From NCBI GenBank assembly GCA_016202485.1, contig JACQOP010000074.1, forward strand, positions 1-34,696: a stretch of DNA of 34,696 nucleotides. The letters are read 5' to 3'. Position 1 is the stretch's first letter; the number at the start of each line of letters is the position of its first letter. The DNA is from Chloroflexota bacterium (GTDB lineage Bacteria; Chloroflexota; Dehalococcoidia; Lucifugimonadales; JACPCL1). The notes beneath the pieces were generated by a model. The model saw only the letters and a program-made list of their open reading frames with translations. It had not been told where the DNA came from and did no database searches. Of the stretch, positions 9,569 to 18,675 are shown piece after piece. Position numbers and translations under genes: made by a program.

Positions 9569-10267
9569 GTGAGCTTGAGCGAGGACATGGCCAGGACACT
9601 CACTTCCATCCTCGTGATTGAGGACGAGCCGGCCATTGCCAGCGCGCTGCAGATTGGCCTCAGCTATGAGGGTTTCCGGGTTGAGATGGCCGGCGATGGC
9701 GACGGGGGGCTTGACCTGGCCCAGCAGCGCCAGCCAGACCTGGTTATCTTGGACGTGAACCTGCCTGGCATGGACGGGTGGGAGGTATGCAGGCGTATCC
9801 GGAGCTACAGCAGCGTCCCAATTATCTTCTTGACGGTGCGTGATGAGGTGAGCGACCGGGTACGGGGCCTGAACCTTGGGGCGGACGACTACATTGTGAA
9901 GCCTTTCAACTTCCAGGAGCTGCTGGCCCGGGTGCGGGCAGTGCTGCGCAGGCATGGCCAGGGACTTGAGGGCAAGCTGCTGAGCTTTGAAGATGTGATG
10001 CTGCGGCTGGATACGCGGGAAGTGACGCGCGGGGGCGCTCCGGTAGAGCTGACGGCCCGGCACTTTGACCTGCTGCACCTGTTCATGCTCCACCCCAGAG
10101 AGGTGCTGGCCAAGGACAGGATTCTGAGGGAGGTCTGGGGTTACGACTACGAAGGGGATAGTAACATTGTAGAGGTCTATATGATGCAGCTCCGACGCCG
10201 CCTCGGCGACCCTCCGCTCATCCAGACCTTACGGGGCGCCGGCTATGCTCTCAGGCTCAGGCCGTGA
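9569..10267 (+). CDS. OmpR-family response regulator (receiver plus winged helix)
   Basis: Receiver motifs VIEDEP, LVILDVNLPGMDGW, DDYIVKPF; C-terminal trans_reg_C (ELTARHFDLLHLF...VWGYDYEGDSNIVEVYMMQLRRRLGDPPLIQTLRGAGYAL). GTG 9569 or ATG 9587 start. Confidence 0.92.
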   Translation: MSLSEDMARTLTSILVIEDEPAIASALQIGLSYEGFRVEMAGDGDGGLDLAQQRQPDLVILDVNLPGMDGWEVCRRIRSYSSVPIIFLTVRDEVSDRVRGLNLGADDYIVKPFNFQELLARVRAVLRRHGQGLEGKLLSFEDVMLRLDTREVTRGGAPVELTARHFDLLHLFMLHPREVLAKDRILREVWGYDYEGDSNIVEVYMMQLRRRLGDPPLIQTLRGAGYALRLRP

Positions 10268-11718
10268 TCGGTCGCTTCCATACCTTGCGCTGGCGACTGG
10301 GACTCCTGTACGTCCCTCTTATCATCCTGCTTCTCACCGCTGCCGCCCTGTTCACCTACAGCCAGGTCAGGCTTCTGCTCACCAACGCGGTAGCGGAACG
10401 GGTGCGGGACCGGCTGCTGGGCGTGGTGTACCCGGCCCTCCAGGAAATGCCGGACTCGGCTGCCGCAGGGGAGGCGTCACTGGCCCTCATTGCCGCCCGG
10501 CTAGCGGAGCGGTCGGACCAGCAGGTGGCCTATCTGCTGCTGGACAGCCAGGGTGAGCTTGTGGGCTCAGGGGGCGGCGCAGGCAGTCCCCACCTTCGCC
10601 AGAAGTTCCCCGAAGTACCCTACCAGGACGTTCTGGGCAAGGGGGAAGAGAGGGCCTTGGTAGTGTCCGTGGAGGAAGACCCCGGCACCCTCTATGTAGT
10701 GGACCTGCTCCCCATTACCAACGAGGCCGGAGAGACGGTGGGGCTCATCCAGGGTGTGACCAACCTCCGCTCCGTCCAGGATGCCCTGGCAAGGCTACGG
10801 TGGTGGCTGCTGGGCATGGTGGCGGCAGGGGGCCTCCTGGCGGGCGTGTCCGCCCCGCTGCTGGCGCACCTGACCCTGGCGCCTCTGCGACGGACAGGGC
10901 GGGCAGCGGCGCGTATTGCCGGAGGGGACTTCAGCCGGCGGGTCCCCGTGCCCCCAGGGAAGGACGAAGTGGGGACCCTGTCTGAGACGCTGAACCTCAT
11001 GCAGGAGCGGGTACGGCAGGACCTGGAACGGCAAGAACAGCTCCAGCAGCAGATGCGGCAGTTCCTGGCGGACGCCTCCCACGAGCTGCGGTCTCCCCTG
11101 ACGGCCATCCAGGCATCCACAGACGTGCTCCTGCGAGGTGCAAAGGATGACCCGGTGCTGGCAGAGCAGACGCTGGTCTTGGTCCGGCGGGAGACCCAGC
11201 GCCTTATCCGGCTTACTAATGACCTGCTCGCCCTGAGCCGCCTAGAGACGGGGACGGGCCTGGAACTGGGGCCGGTGGACATGAACGGGCTTTGTGAGGA
11301 AGTGCACAGCGCCATCCAGTTCAACACCGAGGGCCGCAAGGTCATCCTGCGGCTGGGGCAATGCCCGCCCCTCCACGGGGACCGGGACCGGTTGAGTCAG
11401 GTGCTGGTGAACCTGATGGAGAATGGGGTGCAGCACACGGCCCCTGGGGGCGAGGTGACGGTAAGCACCAGGGTGGAAGGCGGCCAGTGTGTGGTCACCG
11501 TGGCGGATAACGGGGAGGGCATCCCGCCGGAGCACCTGTCCCACCTGTTTGAGCGGTTCTACCGGGTCCCATCCTCCGGCCCGCGCCGGAGGGACAGCAG
11601 CGGCCTGGGGCTGTCCATTGCCAGGGCCATTGTGGAGGCCCACAGGGGGAGCATTCAGGTAGAAAGCGCCCCCGGCCAGGGGACGACGTTTACGATACGC
11701 CTGCCTCTTCCCCGCTAA
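10264..11718 (+). CDS. Membrane sensor histidine kinase (HAMP, HisKA, HATPase)
   Basis: Overlaps the response-regulator stop (GTGA). N-terminal TM, HAMP, H-box FLADASHELRSPLTAIQAS, N-box NLMENGVQHT, DNGEGIPPEHLSHLFERFYR, GLGLSIARAIVEAHRG. Confidence 0.92.
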   Translation: MIGRFHTLRWRLGLLYVPLIILLLTAAALFTYSQVRLLLTNAVAERVRDRLLGVVYPALQEMPDSAAAGEASLALIAARLAERSDQQVAYLLLDSQGELVGSGGGAGSPHLRQKFPEVPYQDVLGKGEERALVVSVEEDPGTLYVVDLLPITNEAGETVGLIQGVTNLRSVQDALARLRWWLLGMVAAGGLLAGVSAPLLAHLTLAPLRRTGRAAARIAGGDFSRRVPVPPGKDEVGTLSETLNLMQERVRQDLERQEQLQQQMRQFLADASHELRSPLTAIQASTDVLLRGAKDDPVLAEQTLVLVRRETQRLIRLTNDLLALSRLETGTGLELGPVDMNGLCEEVHSAIQFNTEGRKVILRLGQCPPLHGDRDRLSQVLVNLMENGVQHTAPGGEVTVSTRVEGGQCVVTVADNGEGIPPEHLSHLFERFYRVPSSGPRRRDSSGLGLSIARAIVEAHRGSIQVESAPGQGTTFTIRLPLPR

Positions 11719-11854
11719 CACCCCATGCTCTCCCCTCCCCTTGCCGCCCCGAACACGGGGTTCCCCTATCTTTTCCCATGCATTTTCAGCAGACTCTTAC
11801 CTGTTATTCAGCTTAGATTCAGGAACGGATTAAGTAGTTATGCTAATATACGAC

Positions 11855-11870
11855 TGCGTATTTTAACGTA
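11855..11870. promoter_or_regulatory. Candidate regulator site TGCGTATTTTAACGTA
   Basis: 13 of 16 bases identical to 7206-7221; same TRCGT-N6-ACGTA architecture upstream of a secreted protein. Confidence 0.4.
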
Positions 11871-11919
11871 GTACACCTTTCGGAGATAGCCCAGGCTGCT
11901 GGGAGAAGGAGCATCTCAT

Positions 11920-12867
11920 ATGAGATATGAATGGGTAAAGCGCGCGGCGGGTTTGCTGGCGATAAGCGCTCTCGTGGCGCTTGTAGGCCCGGGCATCGCC
12001 TTGGCCAACCACACTGCTCCTGCCCCCACTAATCTCGAGGTGTCTTCCACCTCCTGCACAGAGAACGACCTGAAGTGGACCAAAAGCACCGATGGAGACG
12101 TTGACCATCAGCACGTGGTTCGCAGGGACGGAGGAGTTGGCGCCTACAACGATATCAGTGGGGAACTCAGTGCATCAACTGAGAGCTATGACGACATTGG
12201 CCTCACGGGTGGTACGGTCTACGACTACAAGATAGGGATACACGACGTAGATAACAACGCTGCCCACGACGCGCATAGTTATAGAGAAACCGGCGCCGTC
12301 AACGGCAACACACCTGCCTGCGAGGCTGAGCCCTATGATGAGACCCCGCCAACCATAGTGCTTAGCACGCCCGCTGATGACGCCGTGTACATCCTAAACG
12401 AGGTGGTACTGGCGGACTACTCCTGCGACGACGACGTGGCAGTGGATAGCTGCGAGGGGGACGTAGCCAATGGGAGCGCCATTGATACGTCTACGGTAGG
12501 CGCTCACTCTTTCACGGTGAACGCCACCGATACTTCCGGCAACGAAGCCACACTCACCCACAACTACACGGTGGTGTACGCCTTCGGCGGCTTCCGCCAG
12601 CCGGTGCTGACGCCGGTGACCACCTTCAAGGCCGGCTCCACCATCCCCGTGAAGTTCACCTTGACGGACGCTGGCGGCAACCCCGTGGGGACGGCGGTAG
12701 CCTCGGCGGCTGGCTCGCTGGGCGAGTCTGCTGACTGCCGCTACGACGAGACGGACCAGCAGTACATCTGCAATCTGAAGACGCCCAAGGGGGCTTCTGG
12801 GGACTACACCATCACGGTGACGCTGAATGACGGCAGCACCCATGAAGTGACTGTCACTCTCAAGTAA
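11920..12867 (+). CDS. Secreted FN3/Ig-like protein with C-terminal PxKF-type domain
   Basis: Signal peptide (KRAAGLLAISALVALVGPGIALA|N), FN3-like repeat, bacterial Ig-like segment (DETPPTIVLSTPADDAVY...), PxKF-like segment GGFRQPVLTPVTTFKAGSTIPVKFTLTDAGGNPV. AGAAGGAG RBS. Confidence 0.75.
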   Translation: MRYEWVKRAAGLLAISALVALVGPGIALANHTAPAPTNLEVSSTSCTENDLKWTKSTDGDVDHQHVVRRDGGVGAYNDISGELSASTESYDDIGLTGGTVYDYKIGIHDVDNNAAHDAHSYRETGAVNGNTPACEAEPYDETPPTIVLSTPADDAVYILNEVVLADYSCDDDVAVDSCEGDVANGSAIDTSTVGAHSFTVNATDTSGNEATLTHNYTVVYAFGGFRQPVLTPVTTFKAGSTIPVKFTLTDAGGNPVGTAVASAAGSLGESADCRYDETDQQYICNLKTPKGASGDYTITVTLNDGSTHEVTVTLK

Positions 12868-12887
12868 TAGCCTTCTTGCAACGCCAG

Positions 12888-12918
12888 AGGGGGCGGGACA
12901 TCAGTCCCGCCCCCTTTT
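12888..12918 (+). terminator. Rho-independent terminator
   Basis: GGGGGCGGGA-catcag-TCCCGCCCCC followed by TTTT. Confidence 0.8.
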
Positions 12919-12949
12919 CTGCGTCTGGGGAGGTTTCAGGGGCGTTCTC

Positions 12950-13183
12950 TTACGGCCGGGAGTTGTAGCGCACCACGGCAATGACCAGGAGCAGCGCCGG
13001 AGGCCCAAGCAGGGAGAACAGCAGCACAACCTCTATGCCGGCTCCCAAGGCCTGGGCCGCCACGGCGATGATGGTGCTGGACACCGCATAAAAGACAAGG
13101 TTTTTGCCAAACACGGCCTCACTATAGCCCTGGGGGAGGACGTTGTACAGACGGCGAATTACGGGTACCGCCCCTTGCGCCAT
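12950..13183 (-). CDS. Small hypothetical membrane protein (77 aa)
   Basis: The C-terminal part of the longer antisense ORF 12950-14092 lies outside the Mo-subunit gene and encodes two hydrophobic helices (LVFYAVSSTIIAVAAQALGAGIEVVLLFSLLGPPALLLVIAVV) after an ATG at 13183. Confidence 0.5.
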   Translation of the reverse strand: MAQGAVPVIRRLYNVLPQGYSEAVFGKNLVFYAVSSTIIAVAAQALGAGIEVVLLFSLLGPPALLLVIAVVRYNSRP

Positions 13184-13303
13184 TTTTGCAGTGGTGTAAT
13201 ATAGCCATTGTGTTTGGCAATAGCAGGCCCTCTGCCGCCGGCAGTCCTGCCATAAGGCGACTCCTTTAATTGCCTGACAGTCCCAGCTTATCGGAGGTGA
13301 CCC

Positions 13304-15631
13304 ATGACCCAAGCCCCCCCAAAACCAGAATCGGCTCCCCAGCAGTTCACCGTTGTGGGGACGCGCCCCAACCGCCATGACGGCGTGGATAAAGTGACCG
13401 GGAACGCCCGGTACAGCGCAGATATCCACCCTGCTGGCTACCTGGTGGGTAAGATCCTGCGAAGCCCCTACGCCCACGCACGAATCAAGTCCATAGATGT
13501 GTCCAAAGCCCTGGCCCTGGCGGGGGTAAAGGCGGTGGTCACCCGGGACGACTTTCCAGAAATCTCCGGCAGAGCTCCGGAAATGGAAGAGGGGCAGGGA
13601 GGCCAGAATTACGGCTTTTACAGCCGCAACGTGATGGCGCGGGAGAAGGCGTTGTACCGGGGCCATGCGGTAGCAGCGGTTGCGGCCACCAGCGCCGACA
13701 TTGCGGAGCAGGCTCTGGGCCTCATTGAGGTGGACTATGAGGCGCTGCCGCCTGTCCTTGATGGCCGGGAGGCGATGAAGGAAGGGGCGCCCATCCTGCA
13801 CGAACGCCTGGTGCAGATGCATTCGCCCCAGGGCAGGACTGGCGGCTACGGGGATACCGAGACCAGGACAAACGTCGCCAGCCACTACGAGTTCCTGCTG
13901 GGTAACCCGGAGGAGGGGTTCAAGCAGGCGGATATCATTGTTGAGCGAGAGTTCCACACCAAACAAGTGCACCAGGGGTACATAGAGCCCCAGGCCACGA
14001 CGGCCCAGTGGAGCGGCGATGGCTATCTCACCATCTGGTGCAGCAGCCAGTCGCACTTTGGCTTCCGGGACCAGATTGCCAACATCCTGCAACTGCCCTA
14101 TGCGCGCATCAAGGTAGTGCCCATGGAGATAGGCGGGGGCTTTGGGGCCAAGGGGCCGGGCGGCGTGTACCTGGAACCGGTGGCGGCGCTGCTATCCAAA
14201 AAGTCTGCCCGCCCCGTGAAGATCACCATGAACCGTGCTGAGGTGTTCACCAGCACGGGGCCGACCTCGGGGACGCACATCCGGGTGAAGATGGGGGCCA
14301 CCAAGGCGGGGCGGCTGGTGGCGGCGGATGCCACCATGATTTATGAGGCGGGCGCTTTCCCCGGCTCGCCTCTTGGGGGCGCGTGCCGCACCAGCTTTGC
14401 CCCCTACGCGATTCCCAATGGACGGATTGAGGCGTACGACGTGGTAGTCAATATGCCGAAGCAGAACTCCTACCGTGCGCCTGGGTCGCCGGCGGCGGCG
14501 TTTGCCGTGGAGTCGGTGGTAGATGAGCTGTGTGAGAAGCTGAAGATGGACCCCATTGAGTTCCGCTTGCTGAACGCCTCCAAACAGGGGACGAGGCAGG
14601 TGACCGGGCCGGTCTTTGGTGTCGTCGGCAATGTGGAGGTGCTGGAAGCTGCGCGGAACCACCCGCACTATACAACGCCCTTGACGGGCAAGTACCGTGG
14701 CCGGGGGTTTGCCAGCGGGTGCTGGATGAATGGCAGCGGGCCGGCCAGCGCGGTGGCCAGCGTGAACCCGGACGGGACCATCACATTGATTGAAGGCTCT
14801 CCGGACATTGGGGGAAGCCGGGCAGTCATGGCCATGCAGGTAGCAGAGGTGCTGGGCATTCCTGCGGAAGAGGTCCGCCCTGCAATCGTGGACACCGACT
14901 CCATTGGGTATAGCTCCGGTGCAGGAGGCAGCGGCGTAACCTTCAAGATGGGGACAGCCTGCTACCAGGCGGCGCAGGACGTGGTGCGGCAGCTTGTGGA
15001 GCGGGCGGGGAAGATATGGAACGTGCCATCCCAGGACGTGGAGTACAGCCGTGGGGTCCTGAAGAGCAAGCATGACCCTGCCCTGTCCATGACGCTGAAG
15101 AGCCTGGCGCCGCGGTTGAACGGCACGGGCGGGCCTATTGTAGGGCGGGCGGCGGTGAATCCCAGCGGCGTGGGTAATGCCTTTGCCCACCACATCGTTG
15201 ACGTTGAGGTAGACACCGAGACGGGCAAGGTGGAGATACTCCGTTATACAGCGGTGCAGGATGTGGGACGGGCGATTCATCCCACGTATGTGGAGGGCCA
15301 GATCCAGGGGGGTGCCGTGCAAGGGATTGGTTGGGCGCTGAACGAGGAGTACGTCTATAACAAAGAAGGGGCCATGGCCAACGCCACGTTCCTGGACTAC
15401 CGGATGCCCACGGCGCTGGACCTGCCGATGATTGATACGGTGCTGGTGGAGGTACCTAACCCCGGCCATCCCTTTGGGGTCCGGGGCGTTGGGGAAGTGC
15501 CCATCGTGCCGCCCCTTGCTGCCGTGGCCAACGCTATCTATGACGCCGTGGGGGTGCGCTTGATGGAACTGCCCATGTCGCCGGCCAAGGTGTTAGCGGC
15601 GCTGAAGGAGAAAGGACCGGCAGGGGCATAA
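13304..15631 (+). CDS. Xanthine dehydrogenase/aldehyde oxidase-family molybdopterin-binding subunit
   Basis: GGAGG RBS; VDKVTGNARYSADI, LRSPYAHARI, GGGFGAKGPGGVYLEPVAA, SYRAPGSPAAAFAVESVVDELC, FGVRGVGEVPIVPPLAAVANAI. Confidence 0.9.
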   Translation: MTQAPPKPESAPQQFTVVGTRPNRHDGVDKVTGNARYSADIHPAGYLVGKILRSPYAHARIKSIDVSKALALAGVKAVVTRDDFPEISGRAPEMEEGQGGQNYGFYSRNVMAREKALYRGHAVAAVAATSADIAEQALGLIEVDYEALPPVLDGREAMKEGAPILHERLVQMHSPQGRTGGYGDTETRTNVASHYEFLLGNPEEGFKQADIIVEREFHTKQVHQGYIEPQATTAQWSGDGYLTIWCSSQSHFGFRDQIANILQLPYARIKVVPMEIGGGFGAKGPGGVYLEPVAALLSKKSARPVKITMNRAEVFTSTGPTSGTHIRVKMGATKAGRLVAADATMIYEAGAFPGSPLGGACRTSFAPYAIPNGRIEAYDVVVNMPKQNSYRAPGSPAAAFAVESVVDELCEKLKMDPIEFRLLNASKQGTRQVTGPVFGVVGNVEVLEAARNHPHYTTPLTGKYRGRGFASGCWMNGSGPASAVASVNPDGTITLIEGSPDIGGSRAVMAMQVAEVLGIPAEEVRPAIVDTDSIGYSSGAGGSGVTFKMGTACYQAAQDVVRQLVERAGKIWNVPSQDVEYSRGVLKSKHDPALSMTLKSLAPRLNGTGGPIVGRAAVNPSGVGNAFAHHIVDVEVDTETGKVEILRYTAVQDVGRAIHPTYVEGQIQGGAVQGIGWALNEEYVYNKEGAMANATFLDYRMPTALDLPMIDTVLVEVPNPGHPFGVRGVGEVPIVPPLAAVANAIYDAVGVRLMELPMSPAKVLAALKEKGPAGA

Positions 15632-15688
15632 GGGGGAGGAGTGTAGCGGCAGAGGCGGCAGCCGTTACAGCCGATAGGAAGATCACGG

Positions 15689-15720
15689 GGCCCTGCTTTC
15701 ACAAGAGGCAGGGCCTCTCT
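15689..15720 (+). terminator. Probable intrinsic terminator after the Mo-subunit gene
   Basis: GGCCCTGC...GCAGGGCC stem (15689-15696 / 15708-15715) followed by TCTCT. Confidence 0.6.
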
Positions 15721-15821
15721 ATACCAGGCAGCTTTCGTGTTCCCAGAGGCAGAAGGGGCTGGCAGCAGAACCCTGGGGGCGTATACAGTCCGCCTGGCAA
15801 CTTATGGCATAATGCCCTCAA

Positions 15822-16277
15822 ATGAACGCTGCCTCAATACTCCTGTACCGGGTGCTTATCTGGGGCGGGGCGCTGGTTGCAGGGACCACCTTGCAACGGG
15901 TCTGGCCTCTGGGCCTCTTGCCGCCTCCTGGGGCGCTGGCGCTGGGCATGGCCTTAGGGGCCGCGGGAAGCCTGCTGCTGGCATGGGCGGTGGTGACGAT
16001 GGCGCGGCAGGGGGGCTCACCGAATCCCTACCAGCCATCCAGGGCCCTTGTCACGTCCGGCCCGTTCCGGATTTCCCGCAACCCAATCTACCTATCTTTC
16101 CTCCTGCTCTATCTGGGATTTGCCGCTGTGGTCAATGGGGCGTGGTTCTTCATCCTGACTCCTGGGATATTGCTGGCCCTACAGAAGCTGATTGTGGGGC
16201 AGGAAGAGGAGGACCTGGGGCAACGGTTTGGCGAGGAGTACCGGGCATATTGCCGGCGGGTGCGCCGGTGGATGTGA
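15822..16277 (+). CDS. Isoprenylcysteine carboxylmethyltransferase (ICMT/PEMT)-family membrane methyltransferase
   Basis: Multiple TM helices; motif LVTSGPFRISRNPIYLSFLLLYLGFA and C-terminal EEEDLGQRFGEEYRAYCRRVRRW. Confidence 0.8.
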   Translation: MNAASILLYRVLIWGGALVAGTTLQRVWPLGLLPPPGALALGMALGAAGSLLLAWAVVTMARQGGSPNPYQPSRALVTSGPFRISRNPIYLSFLLLYLGFAAVVNGAWFFILTPGILLALQKLIVGQEEEDLGQRFGEEYRAYCRRVRRWM

Positions 16278-16373
16278 GGCTTGCGGAGGCGTGATGAGGG
16301 CGCCATGCCAGTAACAAGGGAGTGGTCAGATGGCCTTTGCGGTACCCCCTGACTTTGGGAGGAGTCAAGGAGA

Positions 16374-17195
16374 ATGACGTTGAAGAAGCGGCAGTTAGGA
16401 AGAACGGGGCTCATGGTCACAGAGCTGGGCATGGGCGCCATGGACACGCCGCAGGTCCCAGAAGGGGGAGAGACACTGCGCTTGGCCCTGGAATCGGGCA
16501 TTAACTTCATAGACACCGCCCGGGAATACCAGGGAAGCGAGTATTTGCTGGGGGAAGTGATAGGGGGGCGGGGGAGCAAGGACTTCTATGTAGCGACCAA
16601 GACCTTCAGCAGGACGAGGGACGGGAGCCAGTATGACGTGGACAGGAGCCTGAAGGTGCTGGGGGTAGAGAAGATAGACCTGTATCAACTGCACGATGTT
16701 TCGTCCGATAAAACGTGGGAGCAGGTCATGCAGGAGGGGGGCGCACTGGAAGGGCTGCAGATAGCCAGGATACGCGGGCTGGTGGACTACATCGGCATAT
16801 CATCACACAGCCTGGATGTCCTGGAGAAGGCCATCACGTGCGGCGAGTTTGATACGGTCATGCTGGAGTACTCGGCCTTCTTCCCAGAGACGGCGCGCCT
16901 GGCCCGGCTGGCGAAAGAGAAGGGTGTGGGAGTTATCGCCATGCGGCCTCTGGGAGGGTCAGGGAGGACCAGCGCCATCAGGACACGCCTTGCGTCGGGC
17001 CACGAAAGCACCCTGCCTGTGACTATGTTGCTGCGGTATGTACTGTCCAATCCGGATATTTCGGTGGCCATCCCCGGGATGCGGTATCCCTCACGGGTGC
17101 GGGAAAATGCAGCACTTGCGAGCGACTACCAGCGCCTGACCGAGGCTGAGCAACGGATGTGCGAAGCAGAAGGGAGGCTTCTGTTCCAGGGATAG
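16374..17195 (+). CDS. Aldo/keto reductase family oxidoreductase
   Basis: LKKRQLGRTGLMVTELGMGAM, INFIDTAREYQGSEYLLGEVI, IDLYQLHDVS, VDYIGISSHS. AAGGAG RBS. Confidence 0.88.
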   Translation: MTLKKRQLGRTGLMVTELGMGAMDTPQVPEGGETLRLALESGINFIDTAREYQGSEYLLGEVIGGRGSKDFYVATKTFSRTRDGSQYDVDRSLKVLGVEKIDLYQLHDVSSDKTWEQVMQEGGALEGLQIARIRGLVDYIGISSHSLDVLEKAITCGEFDTVMLEYSAFFPETARLARLAKEKGVGVIAMRPLGGSGRTSAIRTRLASGHESTLPVTMLLRYVLSNPDISVAIPGMRYPSRVRENAALASDYQRLTEAEQRMCEAEGRLLFQG

Positions 17196-17224
17196 GCAAG
17201 GATGGCATAGGCCATGCCAGATGG

Positions 17225-17230
17225 TATAAT
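17225..17230 (+). promoter_or_regulatory. Probable -10 element next to a GGCAT-N5-ATGCC inverted repeat (17204-17218)
   Basis: TATAAT 35 nt before ATG 17265; no good -35 seen, inverted repeat overlaps the -35/spacer area. Confidence 0.4.
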
Positions 17231-17264
17231 CCGACCGCCAAGACTTGCAGGATAAGGAGCAGCG

Positions 17265-18455
17265 ATGAAGCGAAGCACCGACCGTATTCTGGTTTCCCAT
17301 GCCGGCAGCCTGGCGAGGCCGGAGGACCTGCGGACGATGATCCTGGCCAAGGAAAACGGCCAGCCCTACGATGGGCGCGCACTAGAGGTTAGATTGCGGG
17401 AGTCAGTTGCGGAGGTGGTGCGGCAGCAGATCAAGAGCGGCATTGACATTGTGAATGACGGCGAGTTTGGGAAGGGCGGCTTCTCCAACTACGCGCGGGT
17501 ACGCCTGAGCGGGTTGGAGCAGGGCAACCCCCAGGACCTACCGGCGGCGCGGAACATTACCGGGCGGGACCAGGCGGAGTTTCCAGAGTTCTTCGCCCTG
17601 GGGGCCGGGGGGGTTGGCCCGCCAAGGGTCGGCCAACCGCCCGCCCCTGCCGGCGGCCAGAACCGCCCGGTGCTGTGCACGGGGCCTGTGAAGTACATTG
17701 GGCAGGAAGAGGTGCAGCGGGACATAGCAAACTTCAAGGCGGCGCTACAGGGGGTGCAGGTCACGGAGGCGTTTGTGCCGGCAATTGCTCCCGGCACCAT
17801 TGAGCACTGGCTATGGAACCGCTACTACCCCAGCGATGAGGCATTTCTTTACGCCATTGCCGAGGCCATGCATGAGGAATACAAGGCCATTGTGGATGCA
17901 GGGTTCATCCTTCAGATAGACGACCCGGACCTGCCGGACGCCTGGCAGATCCACCCACAGATGACGGCGCCGGAGTACCGGCGGTATGCGGAAGTCCGGG
18001 TGGACGCCATCAACCATGCGCTGAGGGGCCTTCCCATGGACCGGGTGCGGCTGCACACGTGCTGGGGCAGCGGCCACGGCCCGCACAAGAACGACATTCC
18101 TTTGCGGGACATTGTGGACATTATCCTGAAGGTGAACGCTGAGTGCATCTCTCTGGAGGCGTCAAACCCGCGCCACGACAATGACTGGCGGGTGTGGGAG
18201 ACCGTGAAGCTGCCGGAGGGGAAGTCTTTCATGCCTGGGGTTATTGGGCATATCACCAACATGATTGAGAACCCGGAGCTGGTGGCGGAGCGCCTGGTGC
18301 GGTATGCCAACCTGATGGGCCGGGAAAACATCATCGCAGGGACCGACTGTGGCATTGGCACGCGGGTGGCGCACCCCTCTATCTGCTGGGCAAAGTTTCA
18401 AGCGATGGCCGAGGGAGCGGAGATGGCGACGAAGCAGTTGTGGGGCCGACGATAG
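17265..18455 (+). CDS. Cobalamin-independent methionine synthase (MetE C-terminal domain)-like methyltransferase
   Basis: Zinc-ligand pattern of the MetE catalytic domain: RLHTCWG (HxC), ISLEASNPRHDNDW (E), AGTDCGIGTRVAHPSICWAKF (C). No MetE N-terminal domain. Confidence 0.85.
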   Translation: MKRSTDRILVSHAGSLARPEDLRTMILAKENGQPYDGRALEVRLRESVAEVVRQQIKSGIDIVNDGEFGKGGFSNYARVRLSGLEQGNPQDLPAARNITGRDQAEFPEFFALGAGGVGPPRVGQPPAPAGGQNRPVLCTGPVKYIGQEEVQRDIANFKAALQGVQVTEAFVPAIAPGTIEHWLWNRYYPSDEAFLYAIAEAMHEEYKAIVDAGFILQIDDPDLPDAWQIHPQMTAPEYRRYAEVRVDAINHALRGLPMDRVRLHTCWGSGHGPHKNDIPLRDIVDIILKVNAECISLEASNPRHDNDWRVWETVKLPEGKSFMPGVIGHITNMIENPELVAERLVRYANLMGRENIIAGTDCGIGTRVAHPSICWAKFQAMAEGAEMATKQLWGRR

Positions 18456-18515
18456 GACTTTAAGGGGAGCGTTTATGCCGGTGGTGGACATCCCGAAGGA
18501 TGAAAATAGGCAGAG

Positions 18516-18539
18516 GCAGGGACGCTGCCGCGTCCCTGC
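18516..18539. repeat. Intergenic 10-bp stem-loop (part of a dispersed repeat block)
   Basis: GCAGGGACGC-tgcc-GCGTCCCTGC. Confidence 0.65.
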
Positions 18540-18599
18540 GGCAGGCAGTAGTGGTGAGCGATGCTTCGCGAGGCACACGCTCCGAAAGGCCAAGGCCGG

Positions 18600-18623
18600 T
18601 TGACCACCTCGCTCTAGCATGAC
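18600..18623 (+). repeat. Dispersed repeat copy A (TTGACCACCTCGCTCTAGCATGAC)
   Basis: 22 of 24 bases match copy B at 34601-34624. Confidence 0.7.
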
Positions 18624-18675
18624 AAGGGGGAGGCGCTGTGAGGCCAGCAGCAGGGCTTTAGGGAGGGAAAGGCCA

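Noticed and set aside
14192-15469. 425-aa - strand ORF
   Set aside because: Antisense to the Mo-subunit gene; His/Arg/Pro-rich with no domain pattern.
15737-16294. 185-aa + strand ORF
   Set aside because: Overlaps the ICMT-like gene (15822-16277) in another frame; the ICMT frame has the family motif SGPFRISRNPIYLS.
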